64,000 nt of DNA from Litorimonas sp963972195 (GTDB lineage Bacteria; Pseudomonadota; Alphaproteobacteria; Caulobacterales; Maricaulaceae). Positions 34,866 through 44,437 of the stretch are shown here, piece after piece. Every line of letters begins with the position of its first letter. Position 1 is the stretch's first letter. The notes below the pieces were generated by a model that worked only from the letters and a program-made list of their open reading frames with translations, searched no databases and was not told the DNA's origin. The stretch is taken from assembly GCA_963972195.1 (NCBI GenBank), contig CAXATH010000003.1:248001-312000 (forward strand), given 5' to 3'. The position numbers and the translations under genes are program-made.

Positions 34866-35339
34866 TTGCCTCGGAAAAGTAAAAAGCTCGAAGCGGGAGC
34901 GCTGGACGGCGCACTTGTGATCTATACTGACGGCGCTTGCTCCGGCAATCCGGGTCCGGGCGGCTGGGGCGCGGTGATGTATCACGGCAACCGCTCCAAA
35001 GAATTATTTGGCGGTGAAAAGGAAACCACGAATAACCGCATGGAACTTATGGGCGCGATCAAGGCCCTGGAAGCCGTCAAGCCCGGATTTAAAGGCCCGG
35101 TCGTTCTGTTTACGGACTCCACCTATGTTCTAAAAGGCATTACAGAATGGATCCATGGCTGGAAGAAACGTGGCTGGAAAAAGGGCGATAAAAAGCCGGT
35201 CGTAAATAAGGACCTCTGGCAGCGTCTCGACAAACTCAACGCCGCCCGCGAGGTTAGATGGGAGTGGGTCAAAGGCCACGCCGGAGATATCGGCAATGAG
35301 ATGGCCGACGAACTGGCGCGCCGGGGCATACCGAAATAA
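34866..35339 (+). CDS. rnhA: Ribonuclease HI
   Basis: 157 residues, TTG start directly after the ispH stop. It degrades RNA in RNA-DNA hybrids. The Asp-Glu-Asp-Asp catalytic set is visible: VIYTDGACSGNPGPGG, NNRMELMGAI, LFTDSTYVL, and GNEMADELA. The ispH-thrB-rnhA order common in alphaproteobacteria is reduced here to ispH-rnhA; thrB is absent. Confidence 0.97.
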   Translation: MPRKSKKLEAGALDGALVIYTDGACSGNPGPGGWGAVMYHGNRSKELFGGEKETTNNRMELMGAIKALEAVKPGFKGPVVLFTDSTYVLKGITEWIHGWKKRGWKKGDKKPVVNKDLWQRLDKLNAAREVRWEWVKGHAGDIGNEMADELARRGIPK

Positions 35340-35377
35340 ATCGAACGGAGCGCTGTCGGCCCGTTCCGCATTTCCTG

Positions 35378-35848
35378 CTATAGTGGCTCAACCTTCAAAG
35401 TCGTGCCCTCAACTGCGACTATCTTTAACTCATCCCCTATAGCCGGCTCACCTTTTTCCATCATGGCCTGCCATTGTGTGTCGCCGACTTGCACGCGTCC
35501 GCGGCCTGTCTCGAAATTCGTGACGGCTTTAACCCGGCGCCCCACCATAGAGCGGGCGCGATCATTAAGGTCGGAAGGCTCTCCGCCTTTCATCATGGGC
35601 TGGAAATATTTGTGGCCGGCAAAGAGGAGAACGGTGCCGATAAGGAAAAAGAGCAGAAACTGCATTTCCCAAGCAAGCGGCAGAACGAACACCAATACCC
35701 CAACTATTAGCGCCGCCACAGCAGGCCAGAGAATATAGGTTGTTCCCGTCACGACTTCGAGCGTCAGCAGAATGACCCCGAAAATCAGCCATTTTGTGCC
35801 GTTCATTCCCTCCAGAAGTTGGAGGAAGACATTGCCGTCGCCGTTCAT
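35378..35848 (-). CDS. NfeD-family membrane protein (short form)
   Basis: 156 residues. Four hydrophobic segments (about 17-85) precede an OB-fold-like C-terminal domain (MVGRRVKAVTNFETGRGRVQVGDTQW). It overlaps the start region of the SPFH gene by 4 nt; NfeD and stomatin-like proteins are classic operon partners with roles in membrane microdomains or membrane protein quality control. Confidence 0.9.
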   Translation of the reverse strand: MNGDGNVFLQLLEGMNGTKWLIFGVILLTLEVVTGTTYILWPAVAALIVGVLVFVLPLAWEMQFLLFFLIGTVLLFAGHKYFQPMMKGGEPSDLNDRARSMVGRRVKAVTNFETGRGRVQVGDTQWQAMMEKGEPAIGDELKIVAVEGTTLKVEPL

Positions 35849-36771
35849 TTCTTGACCACTTTCGCGCCGCCCGCTTCGAGCAGAGCGCCAATCCCGCCGA
35901 CTGTGGCCGCAAGGCTCGATAGTTCCGCCGGGACGATAACGGTTTTCTGATTAGGGGAATTGGCCAGTTCGCCAAAGGCTTTCACATATTCCTGCGCGAT
36001 GAAATAATTCACGGCGTTCACATCGCCTTTCGAAATTGCCACACTGACCATTTCGGTCGCGCGGGCTTCGGCCTCGGCTTCGCGTTCGCGCCCTTCGGCA
36101 TCCAAAAATGCCGCATCGCGGCGGCCTTCGGCTTCGCGCACAGTGGCTTCTTTCTCGCCTTCGGCCCGCAATATCTGGCTTTGCTTCTGACCTTCGGCCA
36201 TTAAAATATCCGCCCGTTTTTCACGTTCGGCTTTCATCTGTTTATTCATCGCCTCGGTAATATCGGCGGGCGGCGAAAGGTCTTTAATCTCTATCCGGGT
36301 CACCTTAGAGCCCCACGGATCTGTCGCGCTATCAATGACTGTCAAAAGTTTGGCGTTAATATCGTCGCGGCGTGAAAGAACCTCGTCAAGATCCATGGAT
36401 CCAACCACAGTCCGAACATTTGTCAGGCAGAGGTTTCTGATAGCGTCATCCAGGTTATTAACTTCATACGCCGCCTGACGCGCGTCAATCACCTGAATAA
36501 AGACGACGGCATCCGCCGTTACCATTGCATTGTCTTTGGTAATAACGTCTTGGGACGGAATATCTATGACCCGCTCCCGCATGTTCATTTGATATCCGAC
36601 GCGATCCACGAAGGGAATAATGAACGTCAGACCGGGTTTGAGAGTTCTCGTGTAACGCCCAAAACGTTCGACCGTGTATTCCATGCCTTGCGGCACGGCT
36701 TTGACCGACTTTAATGTGATGAAGACAATAAACGCCACCAAAGCGATTAAAAAGATTTGTCCGGCTGTCAT
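35845..36771 (-). CDS. SPFH/stomatin-like protein (QmcA-type)
   Basis: 308 residues. N-terminal TM (about 4-24), then the PHB/SPFH domain with VPQGMEYTVERFGRYTRTL, TKDNAMVTADAVVFIQV and a long helix rich in Glu and Ala (ILRAEGEKEATVREAEGRR, DAEGREREAEAEARATEM). It oligomerises at the inner membrane. First gene of the two-gene operon with NfeD. Confidence 0.95.
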   Translation of the reverse strand: MTAGQIFLIALVAFIVFITLKSVKAVPQGMEYTVERFGRYTRTLKPGLTFIIPFVDRVGYQMNMRERVIDIPSQDVITKDNAMVTADAVVFIQVIDARQAAYEVNNLDDAIRNLCLTNVRTVVGSMDLDEVLSRRDDINAKLLTVIDSATDPWGSKVTRIEIKDLSPPADITEAMNKQMKAEREKRADILMAEGQKQSQILRAEGEKEATVREAEGRRDAAFLDAEGREREAEAEARATEMVSVAISKGDVNAVNYFIAQEYVKAFGELANSPNQKTVIVPAELSSLAATVGGIGALLEAGGAKVVKK

Positions 36772-36807
36772 ACTGCCCCCTTCAGATTATAGATATGTCT
36801 TTTGCAA

Positions 36808-37296
36808 TTAGCCTTTTAAAGCTTCAAGCATATGTTCGGCAGAACTAACTTTAAACTCACCTGGTCCTTCGACAAAGAGATGCTCGACCACGCCGTCATT
36901 GACGACCATGGCGTAACGTTGCGACCGAAGGCCCATTCCAAAACCGGACCCATCCATTGTCAGGCCGAGGTCCTTGGCAAAATCACCATTTCCGTCCGCA
37001 AGCATTTCGACGTTCTCTCCAACTTCCTGCTGCTCTCCCCATGCGCCCATCACAAAGATATCGTTCACGGAAGTACAGGCGATTTTGTCTATTCCTGCCT
37101 CTTTCAACGCGTCGGATTTTTGAACGAAGCCTGGCAGATGTTTTGCGGAGCAAGTCGGCGTGAAAGCGCCCGGCACAGCGAAGAGCGCAACGCGTTTGCC
37201 AGCAAAAACTTCATCTGTTGTTTTGGGGGCAGGGCCCTCTTCTCCGAATGTCATAAAGCTGGCTTGCGGAAGTTTTTCACCGGGTTTAATTGTCAT
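36808..37296 (-). CDS. Peroxiredoxin, Prx5/hybrid type
   Basis: 162 residues from the ATG at 37296 (GAGAGA upstream). The upstream 39 in-frame codons are unsupported. Peroxidatic Cys in PGAFTPTCSAKHLPGF, the Prx5 signature, with SVNDIFVMGAWG and the SQRYAMVVNDGVV stretch. It reduces hydroperoxides, probably with glutaredoxin or thioredoxin. Confidence 0.95.
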   Translation of the reverse strand: MTIKPGEKLPQASFMTFGEEGPAPKTTDEVFAGKRVALFAVPGAFTPTCSAKHLPGFVQKSDALKEAGIDKIACTSVNDIFVMGAWGEQQEVGENVEMLADGNGDFAKDLGLTMDGSGFGMGLRSQRYAMVVNDGVVEHLFVEGPGEFKVSSAEHMLEALKG

Positions 37297-37400
37297 TTTG
37301 TCTCTCTCAGTTTTGAATATCTCTCTATTTGATATGGGACGCTCACATTGTTTTGACAAGACAGGTTGAAACGAAAACCCGTTCTGCCCATTTAATCTGT

Positions 37401-38039
37401 ATGAGCAAATCAAAAAAATCCGAGACTACGCCCCACAACCCTGAAAAAAAGAGTAAGGGGGAGACAACCGATAAGAAAAATTTCGCTTATATGTCGGGTA
37501 GGTTTCTACTGGCTACACCTGCTATGGGTGACCCTCGGTTCAAGAACACCCTCATTTATGTCTGTTCTCACGACGAACACGGCGCGATGGGCATAATTGT
37601 CAATAAATCTAAAGGCGGTCTGTTGATTTCAGACCTGTTGGAACAAATCGGCGTCGAAGGCGATGTCCGCGTGGCCGATACGCCCGTTTTAAATGGCGGC
37701 CCTGTCGATATTGACCGCGGGTTTGTGCTGCATTCCTCTGATTATTATAAGGATGACACGAGTTTGAAATTGTCTGAAACACTGACTTTGACCTCGACCA
37801 AAGATGTGTTGGAAGCTCTCGTAAGCGATGAAGCCCCGAAGAAGGCCATGCTGGCCATTGGCTATTGCGGATGGGGCGAAGGGCAGCTGGAATCTGAAAT
37901 TGTACAGAATGGCTGGTTGGTGGTCGACGCGGATGAAACCATGATATTTGGTGAAGACCTCGACACGAAACGCAAGAAAGCCTTCGACGCGCTTGGCGTC
38001 TCCCCCGAAACGCTCTCTTTTCTGGGCGGCACAGCCTAG
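37401..38039 (+). CDS. YqgE/AlgH family protein
   Basis: 212 residues from the ATG at 37401 (MSKSKK...). The basic N-terminal leader of about 30 residues is followed by the family domain: SGRFLLATPAMGDPRF, VCSHDEHGAMGIIVNK, NGGPVDIDRGFVLHS, and GYCGWGEGQLESE. The DUF179 fold is conserved but its function is unsettled. An inner start at SGRFLLA is possible. Confidence 0.95.
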   Translation: MSKSKKSETTPHNPEKKSKGETTDKKNFAYMSGRFLLATPAMGDPRFKNTLIYVCSHDEHGAMGIIVNKSKGGLLISDLLEQIGVEGDVRVADTPVLNGGPVDIDRGFVLHSSDYYKDDTSLKLSETLTLTSTKDVLEALVSDEAPKKAMLAIGYCGWGEGQLESEIVQNGWLVVDADETMIFGEDLDTKRKKAFDALGVSPETLSFLGGTA

Positions 38040-38054
38040 AGAAACACTCCTCGC

Positions 38055-38627
38055 CTAATCGGAGCTGAGTTTGGCGAAGATAATATGATCTCGCCAGGTT
38101 TTATCGATTTTCAAATAGCCTCTGGCTGTGCCTTCACGCTCGAATTTTTGTGACTCCAGGACTGTGATAGAGGCCACATTTTCAGGCTGCACCGCCGCCT
38201 CTATCCGGTGTAGCCCCAAAGTTTCAAATCCGAATTGGGCAACCGCACTAACAGCCGCCCGTGCAAACCCCTGTTTCGTGAATCTTTCCGCTACCCAATA
38301 GCCCAAGCGCGCCGATTGAGAACTGCCGCGCTCTATATGAGTGAGGTTACAGGCTCCGATTAAGGTTTCCTGTGCGCCGTAATAAAGGTGAAAGGGATAA
38401 GCCTGTCCATTTTGCACCAGCTTTTTATATTTTGAGAGCTGCGTTCGATAAGTTACCCGGCTCAGCACAGAGTCCGACCAGCCCGGCTCCCAAGGACTTA
38501 GCCATTCCTTGTTATCCTTGCGTAAAATAGACCAGGTCTCAAAATCAGCCCAGCGCGGGTGACGCAGGGTGAGAGGGCCGCCAGCCGCATGGGCCTTTAG
38601 AACAGTATGTATCGTGGCATTTGCCAT
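38055..38627 (-). CDS. GNAT-family acetyltransferase (RimJ-like)
   Basis: 190 residues. The N-terminus (LTLRHPRWADFETW, RKDNKEWLSPWEPGW) and the acetyl-CoA region SARLGYWVAERFTKQGFARAA, with LGLHRIEAAVQPENVASI, are the RimJ/RimL-type ribosomal-protein or peptide N-acetyltransferase pattern. It is between YqgE and surf1 and follows surf1 in the same direction. Confidence 0.93.
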   Translation of the reverse strand: MANATIHTVLKAHAAGGPLTLRHPRWADFETWSILRKDNKEWLSPWEPGWSDSVLSRVTYRTQLSKYKKLVQNGQAYPFHLYYGAQETLIGACNLTHIERGSSQSARLGYWVAERFTKQGFARAAVSAVAQFGFETLGLHRIEAAVQPENVASITVLESQKFEREGTARGYLKIDKTWRDHIIFAKLSSD

Positions 38628-38654
38628 GACCGTCTCACCTCATTCAAATTCTGG

Positions 38655-39386
38655 TTACTGAAACTTCAGCCGGCCTGCCCGTTTATGCAGCAGAAGATAA
38701 ATAATGATAAAAATGAGCGCAAATGACCACCAGGTCAGCATGTAATCAAAATGATTATTGGCAATTTTCGGGCGGCGAATGGGTAAGTTAGCTGCGCTCT
38801 CCGAAGGCTCTATGTCAATGTAATAGCCCTCAAGGACATTTCCCGGCAGCCCGTCATACCAATCACCTGTTTGATTGAATTGGAAATAACGATTGGTCTC
38901 TGGGTTGGCTTTTGATTTCACCCAACCCTCGACTCGGCCCATTTCATATGTTTTTCGGACATAGCCCGTGTAACTATTTTTGTCTGAAACGCGTGCAGCG
39001 TCATCTCGATTATCTTTCTGGTCGGCGTCAAGCGTTTCTGTCTTAGCCAGAATCGTCAGCACCCCTTGTGAAAGAGGACTCACGACATCCCAATAAATAC
39101 CGCCTTGTTGGGATTTATACAGATGAAATTCCGGGCCGTTTTCAATAGGGCTGGCTTCGAATTGAATACGGCGAAAATCAATGGGGTCGCCGGCTTGGAT
39201 CGCCGCATTTAAATCCGATAGAGATTCTAGAGGCGGAGCCGTCACGGAGGCGTCTACCTCTGACAGCAGGGCCGTTTTCCACTGTAAACGCTGATATTGC
39301 CAAACTCCAAGCGAGATTAATATGGCCACGCTGATCGCCAGAATGACCGTAAGAAAGGGCATGGGTTTGAAAACAAGCTTGGCCAT
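38655..39386 (-). CDS. SURF1-family cytochrome oxidase assembly protein
   Basis: 243 residues with TM helices at both ends (about 8-27 and 217-235), a periplasmic loop between them, and the family motifs GVWQYQRLQWK near the start and RRPKIANNHFDYMLTWWSFA at the end. It assists heme a insertion into subunit I. Overlaps DUF983 by 1 nt. Confidence 0.95.
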   Translation of the reverse strand: MAKLVFKPMPFLTVILAISVAILISLGVWQYQRLQWKTALLSEVDASVTAPPLESLSDLNAAIQAGDPIDFRRIQFEASPIENGPEFHLYKSQQGGIYWDVVSPLSQGVLTILAKTETLDADQKDNRDDAARVSDKNSYTGYVRKTYEMGRVEGWVKSKANPETNRYFQFNQTGDWYDGLPGNVLEGYYIDIEPSESAANLPIRRPKIANNHFDYMLTWWSFALIFIIIYLLLHKRAGRLKFQ

Positions 39387-39775
39387 TACCGCCTCGCGTC
39401 TTGGTCACGTCTTATTCTGGCATTCCGAAATTCACGCGCTTTGTTCGTCCAAGCCAAATTAAACATAACGCCCCGCAGAAGCCGGAGTAAAAACAGACAG
39501 ACCAAAATAATTATAGGTATCCATATTGTCAGGGTCAGCCAGGTCGGCGCGTTGGTGATAAGCTGAAACGCCAGAGCCATAGGAATAATAAAAATGCCGA
39601 CTATGAAGATGACAAAGACGGTGGGACCGTCGCCCGCGTCTTCATCTCTGAAATCCGCGCCGCAAGCCTCGCACCCGTTCGAAAACTTCAGGAAGCCGTT
39701 AAAAAGCTGACCTTCGCCGCATTCCGGGCACCGGCCTTTAAGACCGGCGCTAACGGGAGGGGGTCGTCGTGCCAT
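39386..39775 (-). CDS. DUF983 membrane protein with N-terminal zinc ribbon
   Basis: 129 residues. Two CxxC pairs, CPECG and CEACGADF, then two TM segments. DUF983 proteins are regularly encoded between coxC and surf1 in alphaproteobacteria and are thought to aid the oxidase. Its biochemical role is unknown. Confidence 0.92.
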   Translation of the reverse strand: MARRPPPVSAGLKGRCPECGEGQLFNGFLKFSNGCEACGADFRDEDAGDGPTVFVIFIVGIFIIPMALAFQLITNAPTWLTLTIWIPIIILVCLFLLRLLRGVMFNLAWTNKAREFRNARIRRDQDARR

Positions 39776-39800
39776 TCAGAAATCCGTCCAGAGACGGGCG

Positions 39801-40757
39801 TTAAGCGCCCGTCGCGAAGACAATGTAAACGAAAGCAAAGAGGAAGAGCCAAACGACGTCGACAAAATGCCAATACCAAGCCGCGGCTTCGAGACCGAAA
39901 TGCTTGTCAGACCGCAATCCGCCTTTCATGAGACGGCCCCAGCAGACAAGGAGGAAGATCGCGCCGATTAGAACGTGCAGACCATGAAAGCCTGTTGCGA
40001 GGAAGAAGGCGGACCCATAGGCCGAATTGGCAAGCCAAGGCGCAATGCCTTCGCCGCGCTCGTGGAAAAGCTCTGCATATTCGAAGCCCTGCACGCCGAT
40101 AAAGATAAAACCAAGGGCGCAAGTTAAGAACAGACCCCATTTCGCGCCTTTGCGATCACCGTGAACCAGAGCATGGTGAGCCCAAGTTACGGTCGTTCCG
40201 GAGAGCAAAAGAATAAGTGTGTTCATCAAAGGCAGGTGCCATGGATTAACCGAGGTCACGCCGGGAGCCATATTTGTCGCATATTCTGCGGCGTTGGGAA
40301 GTACATCCGTGTTCCACGACGCGCGGAATTTGTGGAATAATCCAGTTTCAAAGAACATCCAGAACCAGCCAACAAAAAACATGGCTTCCTGCATGATAAA
40401 CATAATCATGCCGTAACGAAGACCGATATCCACCACAGGTGTGTGATCACCGGCGGCAGATTCGCGGGCAACGTCCCGCCACCATCCGAACATGACGAAG
40501 GCGGCGAACAACGAGCCAATAAGAAGGATTATCCAACCGCCAGAAACAGAGCCATCCCCTGTCAAAGTTGACGTCCACGTATTGAGCCCCTTCGCAAAGA
40601 AGAACTCCATCATATTATTGTCGCCCGTGCGCGGCACGAGTCCGGCAAAAAAGACAACCATGCCGGTGCCCCAGATGAGGGCGGCGAGTCCAGACAGGAA
40701 AGGCCAAGGGCTGGGAGGAATAAGGTGATAGTCGTGTTCGACGGCGTGTCCGGCCAT
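39801..40757 (-). CDS. ctaE: Cytochrome c oxidase subunit III
   Basis: 318 residues, seven TM helices. The N-terminus MAGHAVEHDYHLIPPSPWPF, GWWRDVARES, FEYAELFHERGEGIAP and GFHGLHVLIGAIFLLVC, with the closing WHFVDVVWLFLF, are the subunit III signature. A 129-bp gap separates it from cox11 with no visible signal. Confidence 0.98.
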   Translation of the reverse strand: MAGHAVEHDYHLIPPSPWPFLSGLAALIWGTGMVVFFAGLVPRTGDNNMMEFFFAKGLNTWTSTLTGDGSVSGGWIILLIGSLFAAFVMFGWWRDVARESAAGDHTPVVDIGLRYGMIMFIMQEAMFFVGWFWMFFETGLFHKFRASWNTDVLPNAAEYATNMAPGVTSVNPWHLPLMNTLILLLSGTTVTWAHHALVHGDRKGAKWGLFLTCALGFIFIGVQGFEYAELFHERGEGIAPWLANSAYGSAFFLATGFHGLHVLIGAIFLLVCWGRLMKGGLRSDKHFGLEAAAWYWHFVDVVWLFLFAFVYIVFATGA

Positions 40758-40886
40758 TTTAAAATCCCTTTTGGGTCAGTCTGTCGGCCGCATACGGAGC
40801 GAACCTGATTTTCAATTTACAGCCTATAGCCAAGCCCGCCCCACAAGACAATATCAATCCTGTCGCAGGCAGGCCCCGCATAAGAC

Positions 40887-41462
40887 TTAATTCAGTGTTT
40901 TTTCGGCGTTTGATCCGCTGGATTGTGTATCGAGTTGCGCGGTCGCGTCTGATTCAAAAAAAGTATAGCTCAATGTGATTTCCTTCACCTCATCCATTCG
41001 TTTATCTTCATCCAATTGAGGATCAATGAAAAACAGAACGGGCAGCGGAAGTTCTTCGCCTGGCTCGACGCGTTGTTCGGTAAAACAGAAACAATCTGTT
41101 TTCACAAAAAACGGCCCGGCTTTGATGGGCGTGACATTAAAATTGGCGACTCCAATAATCGGCTCTGTACCTGTATTCTTAACGGTATAATAAGCGAGAC
41201 CGGACTGACCGAGCTGGACATCCATCTCTTTTTGCTGGGGCTTGAATACCCAAGGCAAATTATCAGCCACATTTGAATCGAATTTGATCGTGACTTTGCG
41301 GTCAATGACCTCGGACAGGTTTTCCTCGGCTTGCTGCGTCGTGCCGCCATAGCCCGTAATCTTGCAGAACGTATTATAGATTTTCGACGAAGACATTCCC
41401 AAAGTCAGCATGCCAAAGCCGACCGCGATTAAAATCAGGAGCGTCTTTTTGTTGGAATTCAT
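40887..41462 (-). CDS. ctaG: Cox11/CtaG copper-assembly protein
   Basis: 191 residues. An N-terminal TM anchor (about 8-25) and a periplasmic copper domain with the CFCF pair in KTDCFCFTEQRVEPGEE and the YCKITGYGG-like start (FCKITGYGG). It delivers copper to CuB of subunit I. It follows the coxF-like small gene by 2 nt. Confidence 0.97.
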   Translation of the reverse strand: MNSNKKTLLILIAVGFGMLTLGMSSSKIYNTFCKITGYGGTTQQAEENLSEVIDRKVTIKFDSNVADNLPWVFKPQQKEMDVQLGQSGLAYYTVKNTGTEPIIGVANFNVTPIKAGPFFVKTDCFCFTEQRVEPGEELPLPVLFFIDPQLDEDKRMDEVKEITLSYTFFESDATAQLDTQSSGSNAEKTLN

Positions 41463-41464
41463 GC

Positions 41465-41617
41465 CTATGCGGCTCCGCGGGTTATCATCGTCACAAAAAC
41501 AAATATCATAAACGCCACCAGGGCAACGGCGATGCCTATGTTACGACGTCCGCGCGCCTTTAGCTCTGCGGCATTTGGCTCCACAAACTCTTTGGGTTTG
41601 TCGCGATACTCGGTCAT
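41465..41617 (-). CDS. CoxF-like small membrane protein (50 aa)
   Basis: 50 residues: a charged start MTEYRDKPKEFVEPNAAELK, then RGRRNIG and one TM helix AVALVAFMIFVFVTMI. Its ATG overlaps the ctaB stop (ATGA) and it ends 2 nt before ctaG, exactly the place of the small coxF gene in other alphaproteobacterial cox operons. It is too short for many callers. Confidence 0.85.
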   Translation of the reverse strand: MTEYRDKPKEFVEPNAAELKARGRRNIGIAVALVAFMIFVFVTMITRGAA

Positions 41618-42606
41618 AGGGCATACCCTCTCAATAATCCTTCGGCGGCAAGTACGCCAAAGATAGCAAAAAGATAGAGGATTGAATAGGCAAAGAGGTT
41701 ACGAGCCGCTCTATCGCCCTTCTGAACCTCGTAAAGAGACGCCTCATCAGACGCCTTTTCCCGCTCTCCGGCGCGTGAACGCCACACTTTAAAGGCCAGA
41801 GCAAGAACCCCGACATTCAAGCCGATAGCCGCTACTGCGTAGAACGCGCCGCCAAGCCCTGTGAAAATAGGGGCGAGGCTTACGACAAATAAAATAAGTG
41901 CATATACAAAAATTTGAAGACGCGTACTTTTTGCTCCCGCAATATTCGGCATCATCGGGATTCCCACCCGTCCGTAATCGCCGGTCTTATAAAGCGCGAG
42001 CGCCCAGAAATGCGGCGGCGTCCACATGAAAATAATCATAAACAGAATGACGCTGTCGATCGTGATGGACCCTGTCACGGCTGTATATCCAATCATTGGA
42101 GGAAAAGCCCCGGCCGCGCCGCCAATGACGATATTTTGCGGCGTACTGCGTTTGAGCCACATTGTGTAGATGACAAGATAAAAGAAAATTGTGAACGCTA
42201 GCAGCGCCGCCGCCTGCCAATTCGCGGCAATGTAGAGCATCCAGGTCGCGGCGACGGAAACGATCATGCCAAAGCCGAGCGCATTCCTTGGACTCATTTT
42301 ACCTTGCGGCAAAGGGCGTTTTTTCGTGCGGGACATTTGCGCATCTATATCTGCGTCATACCACATATTCAGCGCGCCTGAGGCCCCTGCCCCGGCGGCA
42401 ATACAAATGATAGAGGCAATAGCTTTCCAGAGCGGCATAACGCCTGGCGCGCAGACCAGTCCGGCCCAAGCGGTAAAGACCACAAGGCTCATCACGCGGG
42501 GTTTCATCAGCGCAAAATAATCCCGCGGCTCGGCAAGACTCATCCCGGCTGGTTGAGATACCGGAAGATATTCTTCGGTCTCTGTCACTGTGCTGACCTC
42601 GGTCAT
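41614..42606 (-). CDS. ctaB: Protoheme IX farnesyltransferase
   Basis: 330 residues from the ATG at 42606 (MTEVSTV); the frame continues upstream to 42678, but that part lacks a ribosome-binding site. A UbiA-superfamily prenyltransferase converting heme b to heme o. The first Asp motif NMWYDADIDAQMSRTKKRPL is intact, as is YTMWLKRSTPQNIVIGG. About nine TM helices. Confidence 0.97.
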   Translation of the reverse strand: MTEVSTVTETEEYLPVSQPAGMSLAEPRDYFALMKPRVMSLVVFTAWAGLVCAPGVMPLWKAIASIICIAAGAGASGALNMWYDADIDAQMSRTKKRPLPQGKMSPRNALGFGMIVSVAATWMLYIAANWQAAALLAFTIFFYLVIYTMWLKRSTPQNIVIGGAAGAFPPMIGYTAVTGSITIDSVILFMIIFMWTPPHFWALALYKTGDYGRVGIPMMPNIAGAKSTRLQIFVYALILFVVSLAPIFTGLGGAFYAVAAIGLNVGVLALAFKVWRSRAGEREKASDEASLYEVQKGDRAARNLFAYSILYLFAIFGVLAAEGLLRGYAL

Positions 42607-42691
42607 CTTTGCCCTTATGCTTACGCACCCATAAACTGGGCTCCATATCCCCCATCGGGGCGCTCGCGACAAGCGCAACTCTCATAACAAG

Positions 42692-42726
42692 AAAAAAAGC
42701 CGCAGTCTCGAAAGACCGCGGCTTTT
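42692..42726 (-). terminator. Rho-independent terminator after coxA
   Basis: On the minus strand a stem (AAAAGCCGC-GTCT pairing with AGAC-GCGGCTTTT around a TCGA-type tetraloop, one mismatch) is followed by seven T. It lies between coxA and ctaB, so coxBA can be transcribed separately from the assembly genes. Confidence 0.85.
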
Positions 42727-42749
42727 CTAAAATGGGAGACTAAACGCTC

Positions 42750-44396
42750 CTAATGCATCTTATCCGCATCGTGCTCTGCCGGATCGTCTTCGATACGCGG
42801 AAGCGTATTGAATTGGTGATATGGCGGCGGAGAGGACAATGTCCATTCCAGCGTCGTCGCGCCTTCGCCCCAATAATTGTCACCGACTTTGCGGCGTACA
42901 ATAAAGGCCTCAATTAGCATGAGGAAGAAGAAGCCAACTCCGGCAAGTGTAATCAACGCGCCAATGGTGGAAACCTGGTTCCAAAGAGCAAATTCTTCGG
43001 GGTAATCCACGTAACGACGCGGCATACCGTTCAAGCCGAGGAAATGCTGCGGGAAGAAGATCACATTCACGCCGATAAAAAAGAGCCAGAAATGCGCCGC
43101 GGCGATGAATTTATTGTACATCACACCGAACATTTTCCCGAACCAGTAATAGAAGCCGGCAAAGATACCGAAGACGGCGCCCATAGACAGCACGTAATGG
43201 AAGTGAGCGACAACATAATATGTATCATGAAGGTAAGTATCGACGCCGGCATTAGCGAGGACAACACCCGTCACGCCGCCAATCACGAAGAGGAAGATAA
43301 AGGCGAGAGCCCACTGCATAGGGATGGTAAACCGGATAGAGCCGCCCCACATCGTCGCCAGCCATGAGAAGATTTTCACGCCCGTCGGAACCGCAATAAC
43401 GAGGGTCGCTGCGAGGAAGTAAGCTTTCAAATTCACGTCCATGCCGATTGTGTACATATGGTGAGCCCACACAACAAAGCCGACAACACCAATCGCAACC
43501 ATCGCATAAGCCATGCCAAGATAACCGAAGATCGGTTTTTTGGAGAATGTCGACACAATGTGGGACACGATACCGAAGGCCGGCAAGATCATGATGTAAA
43601 CTTCAGGATGTCCAAAGAACCAGAACAAATGCTGGAACATCTGAGGATCACCGCCGCGAGCCGGATCAAAGAAACCCGTGCCGCCGTCAATCCGGTCTGT
43701 AAACAACATGAACAAGGCGGCCGCCAGAACCGGCAAAGCCAAGAGAAGAAGGAAGGCCGTTACGAGCACGGACCAAGCGAACAATGGCATTTTGTGCATA
43801 GTCATACCAGGCGCGCGCATATTCAAAATGGTCGTGATAAAGTTGATCGCGCCAAAGATAGACGAGAAACCCGCCGCTAAAAGGCCGATGATGATAAAGT
43901 CGAAGGACGGCCCCGGAGAGCCGGTGGTCGAGAGCGGCGGGTACATAACCCAGGCCCCCCCAAACCCGTCGCCGCTGGCCGATCCCGGCACAACAAAACT
44001 GACTAACAGACAGATAAGTGCTGTCGGCAGGAGCCAAAAAGACAAATTATTCATGCGCGGGAAAGCCATATCCGGCGCGCCAATCATAATTGGCACAAAC
44101 CAGTTACCAAAACCGCCAATCAGCGCGGGCATCACCATGAAGAAGATCATAATAAGACCATGCATTGAAACGAAAACAAGATATTGATGTTCGTTCGTAA
44201 AGAACTGGATGCCGGGTTCGCCCAACTCCATCCGCATCATAAAGGATAAAAAGCCCCCGATAAGACCGGAGATAATCCCGAATATCAGGTAAAGCGTTCC
44301 GATATCCTTATGGTTGGTCGAGTAGAACCAACGTGCAAAAAAGCTCGGCTTATCGTCGCCGTAAGACCCTGTGTCATTGCCACTAATCGCAACCAT
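42750..44396 (-). CDS. ctaD: Cytochrome c oxidase subunit I (aa3)
   Basis: 548 residues. Twelve TM helices with the heme-copper landmarks: HPEVYIMILPAFG (His-Tyr crosslink and CuB), TGVKIFSWLATMWGG (K-channel Lys), DMAFPRMNN (near the D-channel), and HDTYYVVAHFHYVLSMG (CuB and heme ligands). This is the proton-pumping catalytic core. Confidence 0.99.
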   Translation of the reverse strand: MVAISGNDTGSYGDDKPSFFARWFYSTNHKDIGTLYLIFGIISGLIGGFLSFMMRMELGEPGIQFFTNEHQYLVFVSMHGLIMIFFMVMPALIGGFGNWFVPIMIGAPDMAFPRMNNLSFWLLPTALICLLVSFVVPGSASGDGFGGAWVMYPPLSTTGSPGPSFDFIIIGLLAAGFSSIFGAINFITTILNMRAPGMTMHKMPLFAWSVLVTAFLLLLALPVLAAALFMLFTDRIDGGTGFFDPARGGDPQMFQHLFWFFGHPEVYIMILPAFGIVSHIVSTFSKKPIFGYLGMAYAMVAIGVVGFVVWAHHMYTIGMDVNLKAYFLAATLVIAVPTGVKIFSWLATMWGGSIRFTIPMQWALAFIFLFVIGGVTGVVLANAGVDTYLHDTYYVVAHFHYVLSMGAVFGIFAGFYYWFGKMFGVMYNKFIAAAHFWLFFIGVNVIFFPQHFLGLNGMPRRYVDYPEEFALWNQVSTIGALITLAGVGFFFLMLIEAFIVRRKVGDNYWGEGATTLEWTLSSPPPYHQFNTLPRIEDDPAEHDADKMH

Positions 44397-44437
44397 GATG
44401 TCTTTCCTTCGTTTCTAACGTCTTTTGCGTCAGTTAA

